Part shown: positions 49,832-59,239 of the stretch, piece after piece
How the letters are laid out: each line of letters opens with the position of its first letter
How positions within the stretch are numbered: the stretch's first letter is position 1
Assembly (NCBI GenBank): GCA_963617485.1
Contig: CAVEPA010000009.1
Span: 33,805-97,804 of the forward strand
Direction: 5' to 3'
DNA: 64,000 nucleotides
Source of the DNA: UBA1757 sp963617485
Lineage (GTDB): Bacteria > Bacteroidota > Bacteroidia > Bacteroidales > UBA1402
The notes under the pieces: model-generated
Databases searched by the model: none
The model's input: the letters and a program-made list of their open reading frames with translations, nothing else
Told to the model about the DNA's origin: nothing
Position numbers and translations under genes: made by a program

Positions 49832-51514
49832 TTAATGTTTCAAGGGTTTTACCGTCTTGGCAACGTTTACGAAGTGGTCGGCGATACGCTCGGCGTTCGA
49901 CGAGAGCGACAGATACTGCGCACCGGCATCGGCACCGCAGATACCCATGCCCAAACGCTTGATGTGGTTGTCTTCCATTGCATCTGTAAGTTCATCGATA
50001 CGGTCTTCCAAAGCATTTACCTCGCCCAAAAGTTCCAAATCGCGCGTGCGGTAGGTCAACATCACCTTCTCGTAAAGCTGGTTGATAAGCTGACGAATCT
50101 TCTCCACCTCGTCGATGGCCATATCAGAGAACTTGGTGTTGGATTCGCGCATCATCTCGGCATATTCCACAATGTTCTCGGCATAGTCACCGATGCGTTC
50201 CAAGTCGCGGATAGTACGGTAAGTCGAAGCCAGATAAACGTGGTCATCTTCCGACAGCGGATGTTCGGACAGACGCACGACAAATTCCACCAGTTTCTTG
50301 TTGGTATAGTTCAGCTGGCGCTCATTGTGGCGGAACTGTTCTTCCTGACTGAAATCGAGCTTGCAGATAATATCCAAAGCGCGGTTGAAGTTCTCGTTGG
50401 CAATAGCCGCCATGTTGACGATTTCGAATTTGGTCTGCTCAACAGCCACGGGAGGCGTAGAGAGCATGTTGTCGTCGATGTACATAAGGCGCAGGGCATC
50501 CTTGTCGGCCACTTCTGGCTTGTCGGGCAGAATGTAGGTGACAAAGCGCACCAGTCCGTTGGTCAGCGGCATCATCAGGAGCACCGTCAGCACATTGAAG
50601 AAGGTGTGGAACATGGCCAGCTGAATTTGCGGCACACCCGGGAACATCGACTCGAAAATGGTACCGTAAGTAACCGAACCGCCCGTCACTGCCGGAAGCA
50701 ACAAACCAAGGCTCAGGAAAACGATATTACCGCTGATATTGAAGAACAGATGAACAAGGGCTGCACGCTTGGCATTGCGTCCGCTGGAAACGCTGGCCAT
50801 CAGCGCTGAAACGCAGGTACCCACGTTGGCACCCATCGACAGGAAGAAGCCCTGCTCGATATTGATAAGCCCCGTCACCACCATCGTAAGCACGATGGAA
50901 GTCATCACCGAAGAACTTTGGATGATGGCCGTGATAAGCGCACCGAGCAGCACCAAGATAACGGGATTCTGGAACTGGGCCAGGAAGTACTTTACGGAGT
51001 CGAGTTGGGCAAACTCTTCCATAGCACCGCTCATAATGGCCAGACCCACGAAGAGCATACCAAAGCCCGTCATCACATCGCCGGCCTTCTTGACGGAATC
51101 TTTTCGAGCAAAAAGCGTGACGAAGGTACCGATGCCCACCAGTGTGGAAAGAATCAAAGAGGTTGAAATGGCGCTGTCGCCCGTCATACCCAAGGCAACA
51201 ATCTGCGCCGTAACCGTGGTACCGATATTGGCACCGTAAATGACAGTGGCTGCCTGCGTCAAATCAAGTATGCCCGCGTTCACGAAACCTATCACCATCA
51301 CCGTAACGGCGCTTGAACTTTGAATGACGGCCGTACCCACCGTGCCGATACCTACGCCCAACCATCTGCTGTGCGAAGCTTTGGAGAACATCGATTTCAG
51401 TTTGTTCGAGCCCGCCGATTCCAGGCTGTTGCTCAGCATCTGACATGCAAGCAGAAACACTCCGACACCCGCAACAAGGGTCAGAATTGACGTAAGGATA
51501 ACAGTACTTGTCAT
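49832..51514 (-). CDS. Na+/phosphate cotransporter family protein with PhoU-like tail
   Basis: A 560-residue inner-membrane protein of the PNaS (NptA/YjbB) type. Two inverted repeats each carry the QSSS motif (TAVIQSSSAVTVMVIGF and TAIIQSSSVMTSIVLTM), the sodium/phosphate site of the family, within about eight helices. The C-terminal region (about 360-560) is a soluble PhoU-like helical bundle with RTIRDLERIGDYAENIVEYAEMM and SLSSNAERIADHFVNVAKTV. It probably moves phosphate with sodium; direction is uncertain. A weak promoter-like TAATTTCG lies at 51544-51551 in the 50-base gap upstream. Confidence 0.9.
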   Translation of the reverse strand: MTSTVILTSILTLVAGVGVFLLACQMLSNSLESAGSNKLKSMFSKASHSRWLGVGIGTVGTAVIQSSSAVTVMVIGFVNAGILDLTQAATVIYGANIGTTVTAQIVALGMTGDSAISTSLILSTLVGIGTFVTLFARKDSVKKAGDVMTGFGMLFVGLAIMSGAMEEFAQLDSVKYFLAQFQNPVILVLLGALITAIIQSSSVMTSIVLTMVVTGLINIEQGFFLSMGANVGTCVSALMASVSSGRNAKRAALVHLFFNISGNIVFLSLGLLLPAVTGGSVTYGTIFESMFPGVPQIQLAMFHTFFNVLTVLLMMPLTNGLVRFVTYILPDKPEVADKDALRLMYIDDNMLSTPPVAVEQTKFEIVNMAAIANENFNRALDIICKLDFSQEEQFRHNERQLNYTNKKLVEFVVRLSEHPLSEDDHVYLASTYRTIRDLERIGDYAENIVEYAEMMRESNTKFSDMAIDEVEKIRQLINQLYEKVMLTYRTRDLELLGEVNALEDRIDELTDAMEDNHIKRLGMGICGADAGAQYLSLSSNAERIADHFVNVAKTVKPLKH

Positions 51515-51564
51515 ATAAAAATTTCTATTGGGGAATTTTCGCGCGAAATTAGTAAAAAACTCTA

Positions 51565-52827
51565 TTATTCAGCCTCTACCGGGACAATTTTATACAGCGT
51601 GTCTGAAGACCTTATTTTCTGGCCCAGCGGGATGGAAATACGGTCGCCTTTTTGGGCCTCCTCTACCGTTTGTCCGTCTACGCGGATCTCAGTGACTACG
51701 GTCTCGATAACACCCGTTGTGGGCCCGGTTACCATTATCTCGTCACCCGGTTTCAGCCCGAAGCTTTCTATCTGGAATTCGGCTATGCCCAAACGCGAGA
51801 AATAATTGGTGCCACGGCCGATGCGAACCTTGCGGGTTGTGGCCGATGAACCATAGCGGTGCGACCATTCACCCAAACGCTGGCCCAAATAATAGCCGTT
51901 CCAGAAACCTCGGTTGAACACTCTTTTCAGACGCTCGTCCCAAGCGGCGATTTTGGCCGTGATATCCTGATCGTTTTCCGGCGAAAATTCGCCATTGGCA
52001 TAAGCCTCAATGGCCTCCCGGTAAGCCTTGGCCACCGTGTAAACGTATTCGGGCCCACGGGCTCGACCTTCGATTTTGAATACTTGCACGCCGGCATCTA
52101 TCATCTTATTGATAAAATGAATGGTTTTCAAGTCTTTGGGCGAGAGAATGTACTTGTTGTCTACCGTCAGCTCAATATCGCTTTCGAGGTCTTTCACGCT
52201 GTAGGCGCGGCGGCACACCTGCATACAAGCGCCACGATTGGCCGAAGCGTTCATCTCGTGCAGGCTCATGTAGCACTTGCCCGAGATGGACACACAAAGC
52301 GCCCCGTGACAGAACATCTCGATACGTACCAGCTCACCCTTGGGGCCACGGATATCCTGCAATTCTATCTGACGCGAGATTTCCGCCACCTGGGTCAGGT
52401 TCAGTTCTCGGGCCAGCACCACCACATCGGCAAAACGGGCATAGAATTTCAGAGCCTCCACATTGGAGATATTCAGCTGGGTAGACAGATGCACTTCCAT
52501 ACCCACCGACCTGGCATACTGCATGGCAGCCACATCGCAGGCGATGATAGCCGAGATTTCCGCTTCCATGGCGGCATCGACAATGCGACGCATAGTGGGC
52601 AAATCTTCATCGTAAAGCACCGTGTTAACCGTCAAGTAACACTTCACATTGTGTTCGTGGCAAAGCCGGGCTATCTGCTTAAGGTCGTCTATCGTGAAGT
52701 TGGCCGATGAGTGCGAACGCATATTCAAGGACTCCACGCCGAAGTACACCGAATCGGTCCCGGCCTGGAAAGCGGCCTGCAACGACTCATAAGAGCCCAC
52801 CGGTGACATAATTTCAAGCGCTTTCAT
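51565..52827 (-). CDS. U32 family protein (TrhP/YegQ type)
   Basis: A 420-residue U32 'peptidase'. The signature MFCHGALCVSISGKCYMS (171-188) and the second pair NRGACMQVC give candidate Fe-S ligands Cys178, Cys185, Cys201 and Cys205. The C-terminal small beta domain (about 335-420) is present. Members of this length are tRNA hydroxylation proteins (TrhP, formation of 5-hydroxyuridine at U34) rather than proteases. A second, longer paralogue is at 61129. It starts 15 bases after the GH28 gene. Confidence 0.88.
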   Translation of the reverse strand: MKALEIMSPVGSYESLQAAFQAGTDSVYFGVESLNMRSHSSANFTIDDLKQIARLCHEHNVKCYLTVNTVLYDEDLPTMRRIVDAAMEAEISAIIACDVAAMQYARSVGMEVHLSTQLNISNVEALKFYARFADVVVLARELNLTQVAEISRQIELQDIRGPKGELVRIEMFCHGALCVSISGKCYMSLHEMNASANRGACMQVCRRAYSVKDLESDIELTVDNKYILSPKDLKTIHFINKMIDAGVQVFKIEGRARGPEYVYTVAKAYREAIEAYANGEFSPENDQDITAKIAAWDERLKRVFNRGFWNGYYLGQRLGEWSHRYGSSATTRKVRIGRGTNYFSRLGIAEFQIESFGLKPGDEIMVTGPTTGVIETVVTEIRVDGQTVEEAQKGDRISIPLGQKIRSSDTLYKIVPVEAE

Positions 52828-52842
52828 TCTGTTGTTGTTTTT

Positions 52843-54162
52843 TTACAGCTTCGTAGTCTGTATATTTTCAAAAGTCACACTTTGGAAGTCATCACGGCGA
52901 AGATCAACATCTTTGGCCTGCACTTTGATATCTTTGAAAAGGATATCCTCGAGCTCGTACTGTTCCTCGTTACGCTTGAGGTTGATAAACTTGTCGCAAC
53001 GGATGTCGAGTTTCTGCAAGCTGATATGCCGACAATATGTTTTGGGGATATCGGGACGCGACTTCAAATCGAAGAACTGCTTCCAGGCCGCAGCGGTGAA
53101 AAGGCGCTGACAATGGCCGTTCACATCTTCTATGCAAATGTATTCGTACAACTGGGGTGTATCGGGTCGCATTTTCAGTTGTAACAAGGCCTGGGCGCCA
53201 TCCAGACGGCAATGGCGCACAAGGACATTGCGCACATATATGGCCTCGCTGCCACAAGTGAGCGCACTGCCCGTTGTGTTGTCGAAATGACAGTCTTCTA
53301 CCAATATGTTCTGACAAGGGCCGTTGGTGGTGTCTTGGTCTGCATAGGGGCCTTTGCCACCCTTCAGGCAAATGGCATCATCATTGACGGTAAGGCGGCA
53401 AGCTTTCACCACCACGTTCTGACAGACATCCAAATCGATACCGTCGGCACTGGCCGAGCGTATGGGTTCAAGGGGAGAGAAAATGCGCAGATTCAGCAAT
53501 TGCAAATATTCACTCTTATAGCAGTGGCAAGTCCAAAAGGGTGAATTCTGTAGGCTAACGCCCGATAGCTGCACATTCTTGGAATAAGCCACGTGAACCA
53601 AGCGCGGACGCATTTCGTCTTTGTTGGTACACTGAGGATTCCACTGGCGGCGCAGCCGAAAAGCCTTCCAATAGTCGCTGCCATTACCGTCTATCGTACC
53701 CTCGCCGCTGATGGTGAAGCCATCCAGACCGATAACATTGACCAGGGCCGGGAAATACTTGCATACCTCCCCTTCTATGCGCGTGGTGGTTAGTGGAAAG
53801 TCGAAAATGCTCTCGCTGCCCAAAAGGACAGCACCCTTGGCCAGATACAAGTGAGTGCCTTGCCTGAAATAAAGCGCACCGCTTTTATAGATACCCTCGG
53901 GGATGTACACCACACCTCCCGTTTGGGCAGCACGGTCGATAACGTCCTGAATCAAAGCCGTCTGCACTTTTTCGATGCTGCTTTCGGCTCCATACTTGGC
54001 GATATTGTACACCGGACCAAGTTCGGACAAAACCGGCACTTTTGTCTGTAGAAACCAAGGGGCTATGACAGTGCCGTCCGGAAAAACCTGTTTGTCTTTC
54101 TTGGCCAATAAAGGCAAAGCCATGCACCAAGCGAGCAGACAGACCATGAAGAATCTTTTCAT
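52843..54162 (-). CDS. GH28-family protein with degenerate active-site motifs
   Basis: A 439-residue exported beta-helix protein (signal peptide about 1-20, no lipobox). The fold and several GH28 motifs are clear: SADGID (Asp240), NDDA (Asp261-Asp262) and NSPFW. However, the GHG motif is replaced by TTGSALTCGSE (His absent, around 297-305) and the R-x-K motif by QLK (Arg to Gln at 328). It may use another uronide substrate, or bind rather than cleave. It lies 2 bases after dusB within the parE operon, with no SusC/SusD nearby. Confidence 0.82.
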   Translation of the reverse strand: MKRFFMVCLLAWCMALPLLAKKDKQVFPDGTVIAPWFLQTKVPVLSELGPVYNIAKYGAESSIEKVQTALIQDVIDRAAQTGGVVYIPEGIYKSGALYFRQGTHLYLAKGAVLLGSESIFDFPLTTTRIEGEVCKYFPALVNVIGLDGFTISGEGTIDGNGSDYWKAFRLRRQWNPQCTNKDEMRPRLVHVAYSKNVQLSGVSLQNSPFWTCHCYKSEYLQLLNLRIFSPLEPIRSASADGIDLDVCQNVVVKACRLTVNDDAICLKGGKGPYADQDTTNGPCQNILVEDCHFDNTTGSALTCGSEAIYVRNVLVRHCRLDGAQALLQLKMRPDTPQLYEYICIEDVNGHCQRLFTAAAWKQFFDLKSRPDIPKTYCRHISLQKLDIRCDKFINLKRNEEQYELEDILFKDIKVQAKDVDLRRDDFQSVTFENIQTTKL

Positions 54163-54164
54163 CT

Positions 54165-55139
54165 TTATGCTTGAAAAATATTGTCCATAATGGCAAAGAG
54201 GTCCTCAAGAGTTTCGGCGCGGAGCATGGCAATGCGCGTTTCCCGGAAATTGGGAATACCCTTGAACAATGGCGTAGCGGCCAAATGCCGGCGTATGTGC
54301 AAGATGCCGCCTTTTTCCGAATTGGCCATTTCCACCCCGCGCAACACCTGTTGCTTGAGAACCTCCAGTTTCCAGCGGTCGGTAGCCTGCCAAGTTTCGC
54401 CCGTGTCAAGATAATGTCTCACTTCTTTGAATATCCAAGGACGACCAAAGCTGGCGCGCCCTATCATCACGGCATCCACACCGGTTTCCTCAAAACGCCG
54501 ACGGCAGATTTCGGCCGAAGTGATGTCTCCGTTGCCAATAATGGGGATATGCATACGAGGATTGTTCTTTACTTCGGCTATCAGGCTCCAGTCGGCCTCG
54601 CCCGTATACATCTGGGAACGCGTGCGGCCGTGGATGGTAAGCGCGGCAATGCCTTCGTCCTGCAGGGCCTCGGCTATATCGACGATGTTGCGGTGTTCCA
54701 TATCCCAGCCAAGTCGGGTCTTCACTGTCACGGGCAGCTGCACGGACTGCACCACCGCCCGTGTTATCTCCATCATACGCGGCAAATCTCTGAGCAGTCC
54801 GGCGCCAGCTCCCTTACCAGCCACTTTCTTGACAGGGCAACCAAAGTTGATATCGATGATATCGGGCTTGGCCTGCTCGCACATACGGGCGGCTTCGGCC
54901 ATGGTAGCAGGGTCTTTTCCGTAAATCTGTATGGCCACCGGACGTTCCCCATCGCTCACCTGCAATTTGCGCAGCGTGCTGTTGACATTGCGAACCAAAG
55001 CATCGGACGACACGAACTCGGTATACACCATATCAGCGCCGAAATGCTTGCACATCAGGCGGAAGGCCGGGTCGGTAACGTCTTCCATCGGTGCCAGAAA
55101 CACCGCGCGCTCGGGAAATTCTATGTCGGCGATTTTCAT
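54165..55139 (-). CDS. dusB: tRNA-dihydrouridine synthase
   Basis: A 324-residue FMN enzyme reducing uridine to dihydrouridine in the tRNA D-loop. LAPMEDVTDPAFR (15-27) is the FMN-binding start, the catalytic Cys101 sits in INFGCPVKKVAGKGAGAGLL, and TIHGRTRSQMYTGEADW and IPIIGNGDITS follow. The pattern is nearest to DusB; the gene symbol is by similarity. The ATG overlaps the S41 protease stop by one base, so translation is coupled. Confidence 0.92.
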   Translation of the reverse strand: MKIADIEFPERAVFLAPMEDVTDPAFRLMCKHFGADMVYTEFVSSDALVRNVNSTLRKLQVSDGERPVAIQIYGKDPATMAEAARMCEQAKPDIIDINFGCPVKKVAGKGAGAGLLRDLPRMMEITRAVVQSVQLPVTVKTRLGWDMEHRNIVDIAEALQDEGIAALTIHGRTRSQMYTGEADWSLIAEVKNNPRMHIPIIGNGDITSAEICRRRFEETGVDAVMIGRASFGRPWIFKEVRHYLDTGETWQATDRWKLEVLKQQVLRGVEMANSEKGGILHIRRHLAATPLFKGIPNFRETRIAMLRAETLEDLFAIMDNIFQA

Positions 55140-56773
55140 TATTGCAGTCCGTATTGTCGGCGAGCCTGAGGGCTCTTGAGTATTTCCAAAGCCTTTTGCA
55201 AAGCCTCGTTTTCGGGATACATCACCTTGTAGTAGGCAGCTGTCTGATACAAATCGCGAGCCATATAGGCCTTGGTTTGCAGCTTCAACACCGTCTGGTC
55301 GGCAAGCAGGTCGTCTTCGACAATGGAAACTTGCTCAGAGCGGGCCATCGACACCATTTCGTCAACCATGCCGTCAGTTACTTCGAATTTGTCGATGAAA
55401 TCGTCGGCCGTGGGATATTCCGCCTTCAAGTCGGCGCGGTGATTGTCGATATACGACAGCGCAAAGCGGTTCAGTATGCCTCGGTTCACCAAAGTGCGGT
55501 GAAGCACGGTAAAGCGAGTCGTGTCCAGCGGCACGAAGACATCGGGCATAATGCCTCCGCCACCATAAACCGTCCGTTGCTTGTCGAGCGTGCAATATTT
55601 AAGCGAATCGGGAAAATGTATGCTGTCGGCCGAGAGCATCTCGCCACGGTTGTAGCGTTCGATAAGGTCTTGGGCATAAGCTTCTTCGCCCCGGTCGTAG
55701 GGTTTCTGTATGCAACGGCCGCTGGGAGTATGGTAGCGCGACACAGTCAGTTTGATTACCGTACCGTCGCCCAAAGGCAACATGCGTTGTACCAAGCCCT
55801 TGCCAAAACTGCGACGACCAACCAACAGCGCACGGTCCCAATCTTGCACGGCACCGGCCACAATCTCGCTCGATGAAGCCGAATATTCATCTATCAGTAC
55901 CACCAAATTTCCTTTCTCGAAATCGCCTTTGATACTGGCATTAGCCTGTTGGCGCGGGCTGTGCAGCCCTTCGGTATACACGATACACTTGCCGCTGCCC
56001 AAAAACTCGTCGGCCAATTCGATAGCCGTCGACATATAGCCGCCGCCGTTCGATTGCAGATCGAGAATCAACTGCTTCATGCCCTGCGACCGTAGCTGCT
56101 TGAAAGCCTGCCGGTATTCGTCCATCGTAGTAGCACCAAAACGGCTTATCTTGATGTAACCGATATCTTTGCCCAACATGAAAGAAGCATCCAGGCTGTA
56201 CATGGGAATCTTGTCGCGGGTGATGCTAAAGTGTATCAAGTCTCTTTGCTGACGGCGTTTCACATCCACTTCCACCTGCGTCCCCTTGGGGCCTTTCAGC
56301 CTTTTAATCACATCGCGGCTGTTCATCTTCACCCCGGCGATATTCTCTCCATCGATGGACATAATGCGGTCACCGGCCAGCAAACCCACTTTTTCGGAAG
56401 GTCCGCCGGCTATCACTTCCACCACAAAGAGCGTGTCGTTCATCATATTGAAGGAAATACCCACACCGTCGAAGCCACCTTGCAAAGGCTCGTTCATAGC
56501 CGCAATCTCTTCGGCATTCATATACTCGGAATGCGGGTCGAGTTCCTTCACCATAGCGGCTATCGCCTTGTCAGTCAGATTCTTGGCATTGACACTATCT
56601 ACATACATCTCGTTAAATAGATACAAGGCAGAATAAATTTTGCGGGCATGTGTGGCAAATTCGGGTTCCGTGGCCGCAGCGTCCTCTTGTGTTTGGGCAA
56701 ATACGCCTTGAAGGGGCAGCATGCAGCATAGCAAGACAGCAGCCTCTTTCAATATGTTTTTTATCCTTGTCAT
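55139..56773 (-). CDS. S41 family C-terminal processing protease
   Basis: A 544-residue periplasmic CtpA/Prc-type serine protease. It has a signal peptide (about 1-26, LLCCMLPLQGVFAQ), a helical N-domain, a PDZ domain (about 101-185, GGFDGVGISFN... GDRIMSIDGENI), then the catalytic domain. The Ser lies in YSASSSEIVAGA (about 297-308) and the general-base Lys325 in GRRSFGKG. It trims or degrades envelope proteins from their C-termini. The start MTRIKNILKEAA is chosen because the upstream frame lies inside coaD. It begins 4 bases after coaD. Confidence 0.92.
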   Translation of the reverse strand: MTRIKNILKEAAVLLCCMLPLQGVFAQTQEDAAATEPEFATHARKIYSALYLFNEMYVDSVNAKNLTDKAIAAMVKELDPHSEYMNAEEIAAMNEPLQGGFDGVGISFNMMNDTLFVVEVIAGGPSEKVGLLAGDRIMSIDGENIAGVKMNSRDVIKRLKGPKGTQVEVDVKRRQQRDLIHFSITRDKIPMYSLDASFMLGKDIGYIKISRFGATTMDEYRQAFKQLRSQGMKQLILDLQSNGGGYMSTAIELADEFLGSGKCIVYTEGLHSPRQQANASIKGDFEKGNLVVLIDEYSASSSEIVAGAVQDWDRALLVGRRSFGKGLVQRMLPLGDGTVIKLTVSRYHTPSGRCIQKPYDRGEEAYAQDLIERYNRGEMLSADSIHFPDSLKYCTLDKQRTVYGGGGIMPDVFVPLDTTRFTVLHRTLVNRGILNRFALSYIDNHRADLKAEYPTADDFIDKFEVTDGMVDEMVSMARSEQVSIVEDDLLADQTVLKLQTKAYMARDLYQTAAYYKVMYPENEALQKALEILKSPQARRQYGLQ

Positions 56774-56777
56774 CTTC

Positions 56778-57254
56778 TCAGTGTTGTCGGGGCGAAAGAA
56801 AATGCAAAGCCTTCGGAAGATAGGCCCTAACATCGGCCCCATGATGTAACAGATCGCGCACCACCGACGACTGGCAATGTTCATACTCGGGACGTGCGTA
56901 GAGCAATACGGTTTCGAGCTGCCCGCCGGAGAGGCCTTGGTTCACGGCAGCCATCGTCTTTTCGTACTCGAAGTCGATGGTGGAACGAACTCCCTTGATT
57001 AAGCAACAAGCCTGACGCTGCAGTGCCAAATCGGCCAACAGCCCCGACCACAGTACCACTTCCACGCGAGGTTCATCGGCGTAGCAGGCCTGCACCTGAT
57101 GCAAGCGTTCTTCGGGGCTGAACATATTTTTTTTGTCGGCATTGACACCAATAACGACTATCACCTTGTCGAAAAGCTGCAAAGCACGCGTCACGACATC
57201 GGCATGGCCAATGGTAAAGGGGTCGAAGCTTCCGGGAAAAACAGCGGTTCTCAT
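56778..57254 (-). CDS. coaD: Phosphopantetheine adenylyltransferase
   Basis: A 158-residue enzyme of CoA synthesis making dephospho-CoA from 4'-phosphopantetheine and ATP. The nucleotidyltransferase motif is TIGH (14-17) in GSFDPFTIGHADVV. The later family motif usually ISSTxVR reads QSSVVR here, a mild variant. It overlaps the parE stop by 4 bases and precedes the S41 protease, a conserved Bacteroidales order. Confidence 0.95.
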   Translation of the reverse strand: MRTAVFPGSFDPFTIGHADVVTRALQLFDKVIVVIGVNADKKNMFSPEERLHQVQACYADEPRVEVVLWSGLLADLALQRQACCLIKGVRSTIDFEYEKTMAAVNQGLSGGQLETVLLYARPEYEHCQSSVVRDLLHHGADVRAYLPKALHFLSPRQH

Positions 57255-59119
57255 AGCAGGTCTTCCTCCACCACCAAATTGTTCATCATAAAATTCTGAC
57301 GCTCAGATGTATTCTTGCCCATATAAAATTCCAGCATTTCACCGACGGCATCTTCCTTCCGCAGTTTCACCTGATCGAGTCGAATGTCCTTGCCGATGAA
57401 AGCCTTGAATTCATCGGGAGAAATCTCACCCAGACCTTTGAATCGGGTAATTTCAGGATTGGAACCCAAAGCGGCAATCGCCTCCAAACGTTCCTCTTCG
57501 GTATAGCAGTAGCGCGTTTCCTTCTTGTTGCGCACACGGAAAAGCGGGGTCTGCAGGATATACACATGTCCCTTCTTGATAAGGTCGGGGAAAAACTGCA
57601 AAAAGAAAGTCAACATCAGCAGACGGATATGCATACCGTCCACATCGGCATCGGTGGCGATAATCACCTTGTTGTAGCGCAGGTCGTCCAGGCCGTTCTC
57701 GATATTGAGGGCAGCCTGCAGCAAATTGAACTCTTCGTTTTCGTAGACCACTCTTTTGGTTTTGCCAAAGGTGTTCAACGGCTTGCCACGCAAAGAAAAA
57801 ACGGCCTGATAGTTCACATCGCGGCTTTTGGTGATGGAGCCGCTGGCCGAATCACCCTCGGTGATAAAGATGCTGGTGTCTTCGAGGTTCTTGCCGCGGG
57901 CATCGGCGAAATGGTAACGGCAATCGCGCAGCTTACGGTTGTTCAGATTGGCTTTCTTGGCCACCTCGCGCGATTTTTTGGTCACCACGTCGATTTCCTT
58001 GCGTTCCTTCTCGGAATCGTTGATTTTCTTGAGCATCACCTCGGCCACTTCGGCATGCTTGTACATAAAGTTGTCGAGGTCTTTTTTCAGGAAATCGTTG
58101 ATATATTTACTGATGGACGGGCCGTCCTTAGACATATCCTTGGAGCCGAGCTTGGTCTTGGTCTGCGATTCAAAAATAGGTTCGTCCACCTTGATGCTCA
58201 CAGCCGAAACCATTCCCATACGGATGTCGGCATAGTCGTGGTTCTTGGCGAAAAACTCCTTGATGACACGCGACACAGCCTCGCGGTAAGCCGTCTGATG
58301 CGTGCCGCCCATAGTCGTATGCTGTCCGTTGACAAATGAATAGCATTCCTCGCCATATTGATTGGTGTGCGTAAAGGCCACTTCTATATCATCTCCTTTG
58401 AGATGGATGATGGGATACAAGGGTTCGGACGTCATCTTGTCGTTGAGCAAATCCACCAAACCATTTTTCGAACTGAACTTGCGACCGTTGAAAGCGATGG
58501 TGAGACCCGTGTTCAAGTAGACGTAATTCTTCAGCATCGACTCAACAAAAGAATCGTCGTAACGGTAATTGACGAAAAGGCTGTTGTCGGGCATGAATTC
58601 CACCAGCGTTCCATTGGGTTCTGTGCTGGTTTCCACGGGCGATTCCTTGAGCAGAACGCCCTTTTCAAACTCGGCCACACAAGTTTCCCCATCACGGAAA
58701 CTCTGGATGCGAAAATACGATGAAAGCGCATTCACCGCTTTGATACCGACACCGTTCAGGCCCACCGACTTATGGAAAGTTTTGCTGTCGTACTTGGCAC
58801 CGGTATTCATCTTGGACGATGCATCCACCAATTTGAGCAAGGGAATGCCGCGGCCATAGTCGCGCACAGCCACATAGCCTTCGTTGATATCCACCTTGAT
58901 GATTTTTCCACAGCCCATCGCAAACTCATCGATACTGTTGTCTATCACTTCTTTAAGCAGGACATAAACGCCGTCTTCGGCCTGAGTGCCATCGCCCAAA
59001 CGACCAATATACATACCGGGACGCAGGCGGATATGCTCGTTCCAGTTCAGGGTCTTGATACTGTCGTCGTCATAGGCAACGCTTTGTCCGTTAGGGAGAT
59101 TCTCGTCCAATAAATCCAT
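57251..59119 (-). CDS. parE: DNA topoisomerase IV subunit B
   Basis: A 622-residue ATPase subunit of topoisomerase IV, which decatenates chromosomes. The GHKL motifs are EVIDNSIDEFAMG, DYGRGIPLLKL and VGLNGVGIKAVNALS. The TOPRIM site is EGDSASGSITKSRDVNYQAVFSLRGKPLNTFGKTK with DADVDGMHI; GSI in place of the gyrase GGT, together with DYGRG, marks ParE. The start MDLLDENLPNG is supported because the promoter -7 (59159-59166) falls inside the longer TTG-initiated frame. It is first of the parE-coaD-S41-dusB-GH28-U32-NaPi-leuS run. Confidence 0.94.
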   Translation of the reverse strand: MDLLDENLPNGQSVAYDDDSIKTLNWNEHIRLRPGMYIGRLGDGTQAEDGVYVLLKEVIDNSIDEFAMGCGKIIKVDINEGYVAVRDYGRGIPLLKLVDASSKMNTGAKYDSKTFHKSVGLNGVGIKAVNALSSYFRIQSFRDGETCVAEFEKGVLLKESPVETSTEPNGTLVEFMPDNSLFVNYRYDDSFVESMLKNYVYLNTGLTIAFNGRKFSSKNGLVDLLNDKMTSEPLYPIIHLKGDDIEVAFTHTNQYGEECYSFVNGQHTTMGGTHQTAYREAVSRVIKEFFAKNHDYADIRMGMVSAVSIKVDEPIFESQTKTKLGSKDMSKDGPSISKYINDFLKKDLDNFMYKHAEVAEVMLKKINDSEKERKEIDVVTKKSREVAKKANLNNRKLRDCRYHFADARGKNLEDTSIFITEGDSASGSITKSRDVNYQAVFSLRGKPLNTFGKTKRVVYENEEFNLLQAALNIENGLDDLRYNKVIIATDADVDGMHIRLLMLTFFLQFFPDLIKKGHVYILQTPLFRVRNKKETRYCYTEEERLEAIAALGSNPEITRFKGLGEISPDEFKAFIGKDIRLDQVKLRKEDAVGEMLEFYMGKNTSERQNFMMNNLVVEEDLL

Positions 59120-59158
59120 AGCTTGCTGTGTCGTGATGCGTCTTTGGGAATAATGCCC

Positions 59159-59166
59159 CAAAGATA
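59159..59166 (-). promoter_or_regulatory. Promoter -7 element for the parE operon
   Basis: TATCTTTG on the minus strand, 39 bases before the ATG at 59119. A perfect palindrome CTTTCGAAAG (59188-59197) lies about where its -33 element should be and is shared with the divergent lgt promoter. Confidence 0.55.
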
Positions 59167-59210
59167 ACAATAATTTGGCATATTTTTCTTTCGAAAGGTG
59201 CTTATTATAC

Positions 59211-59218
59211 TACATTTG
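59211..59218 (+). promoter_or_regulatory. Promoter -7 element for lgt-gldB
   Basis: TACATTTG followed by C, 21 bases before the lgt ATG at 59240. The -33 is weak (TTTC at 59189, 18-base spacer), inside the CTTTCGAAAG palindrome. Confidence 0.55.
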
Positions 59219-59239
59219 CAGTGCTAATAACTAAAAAAG

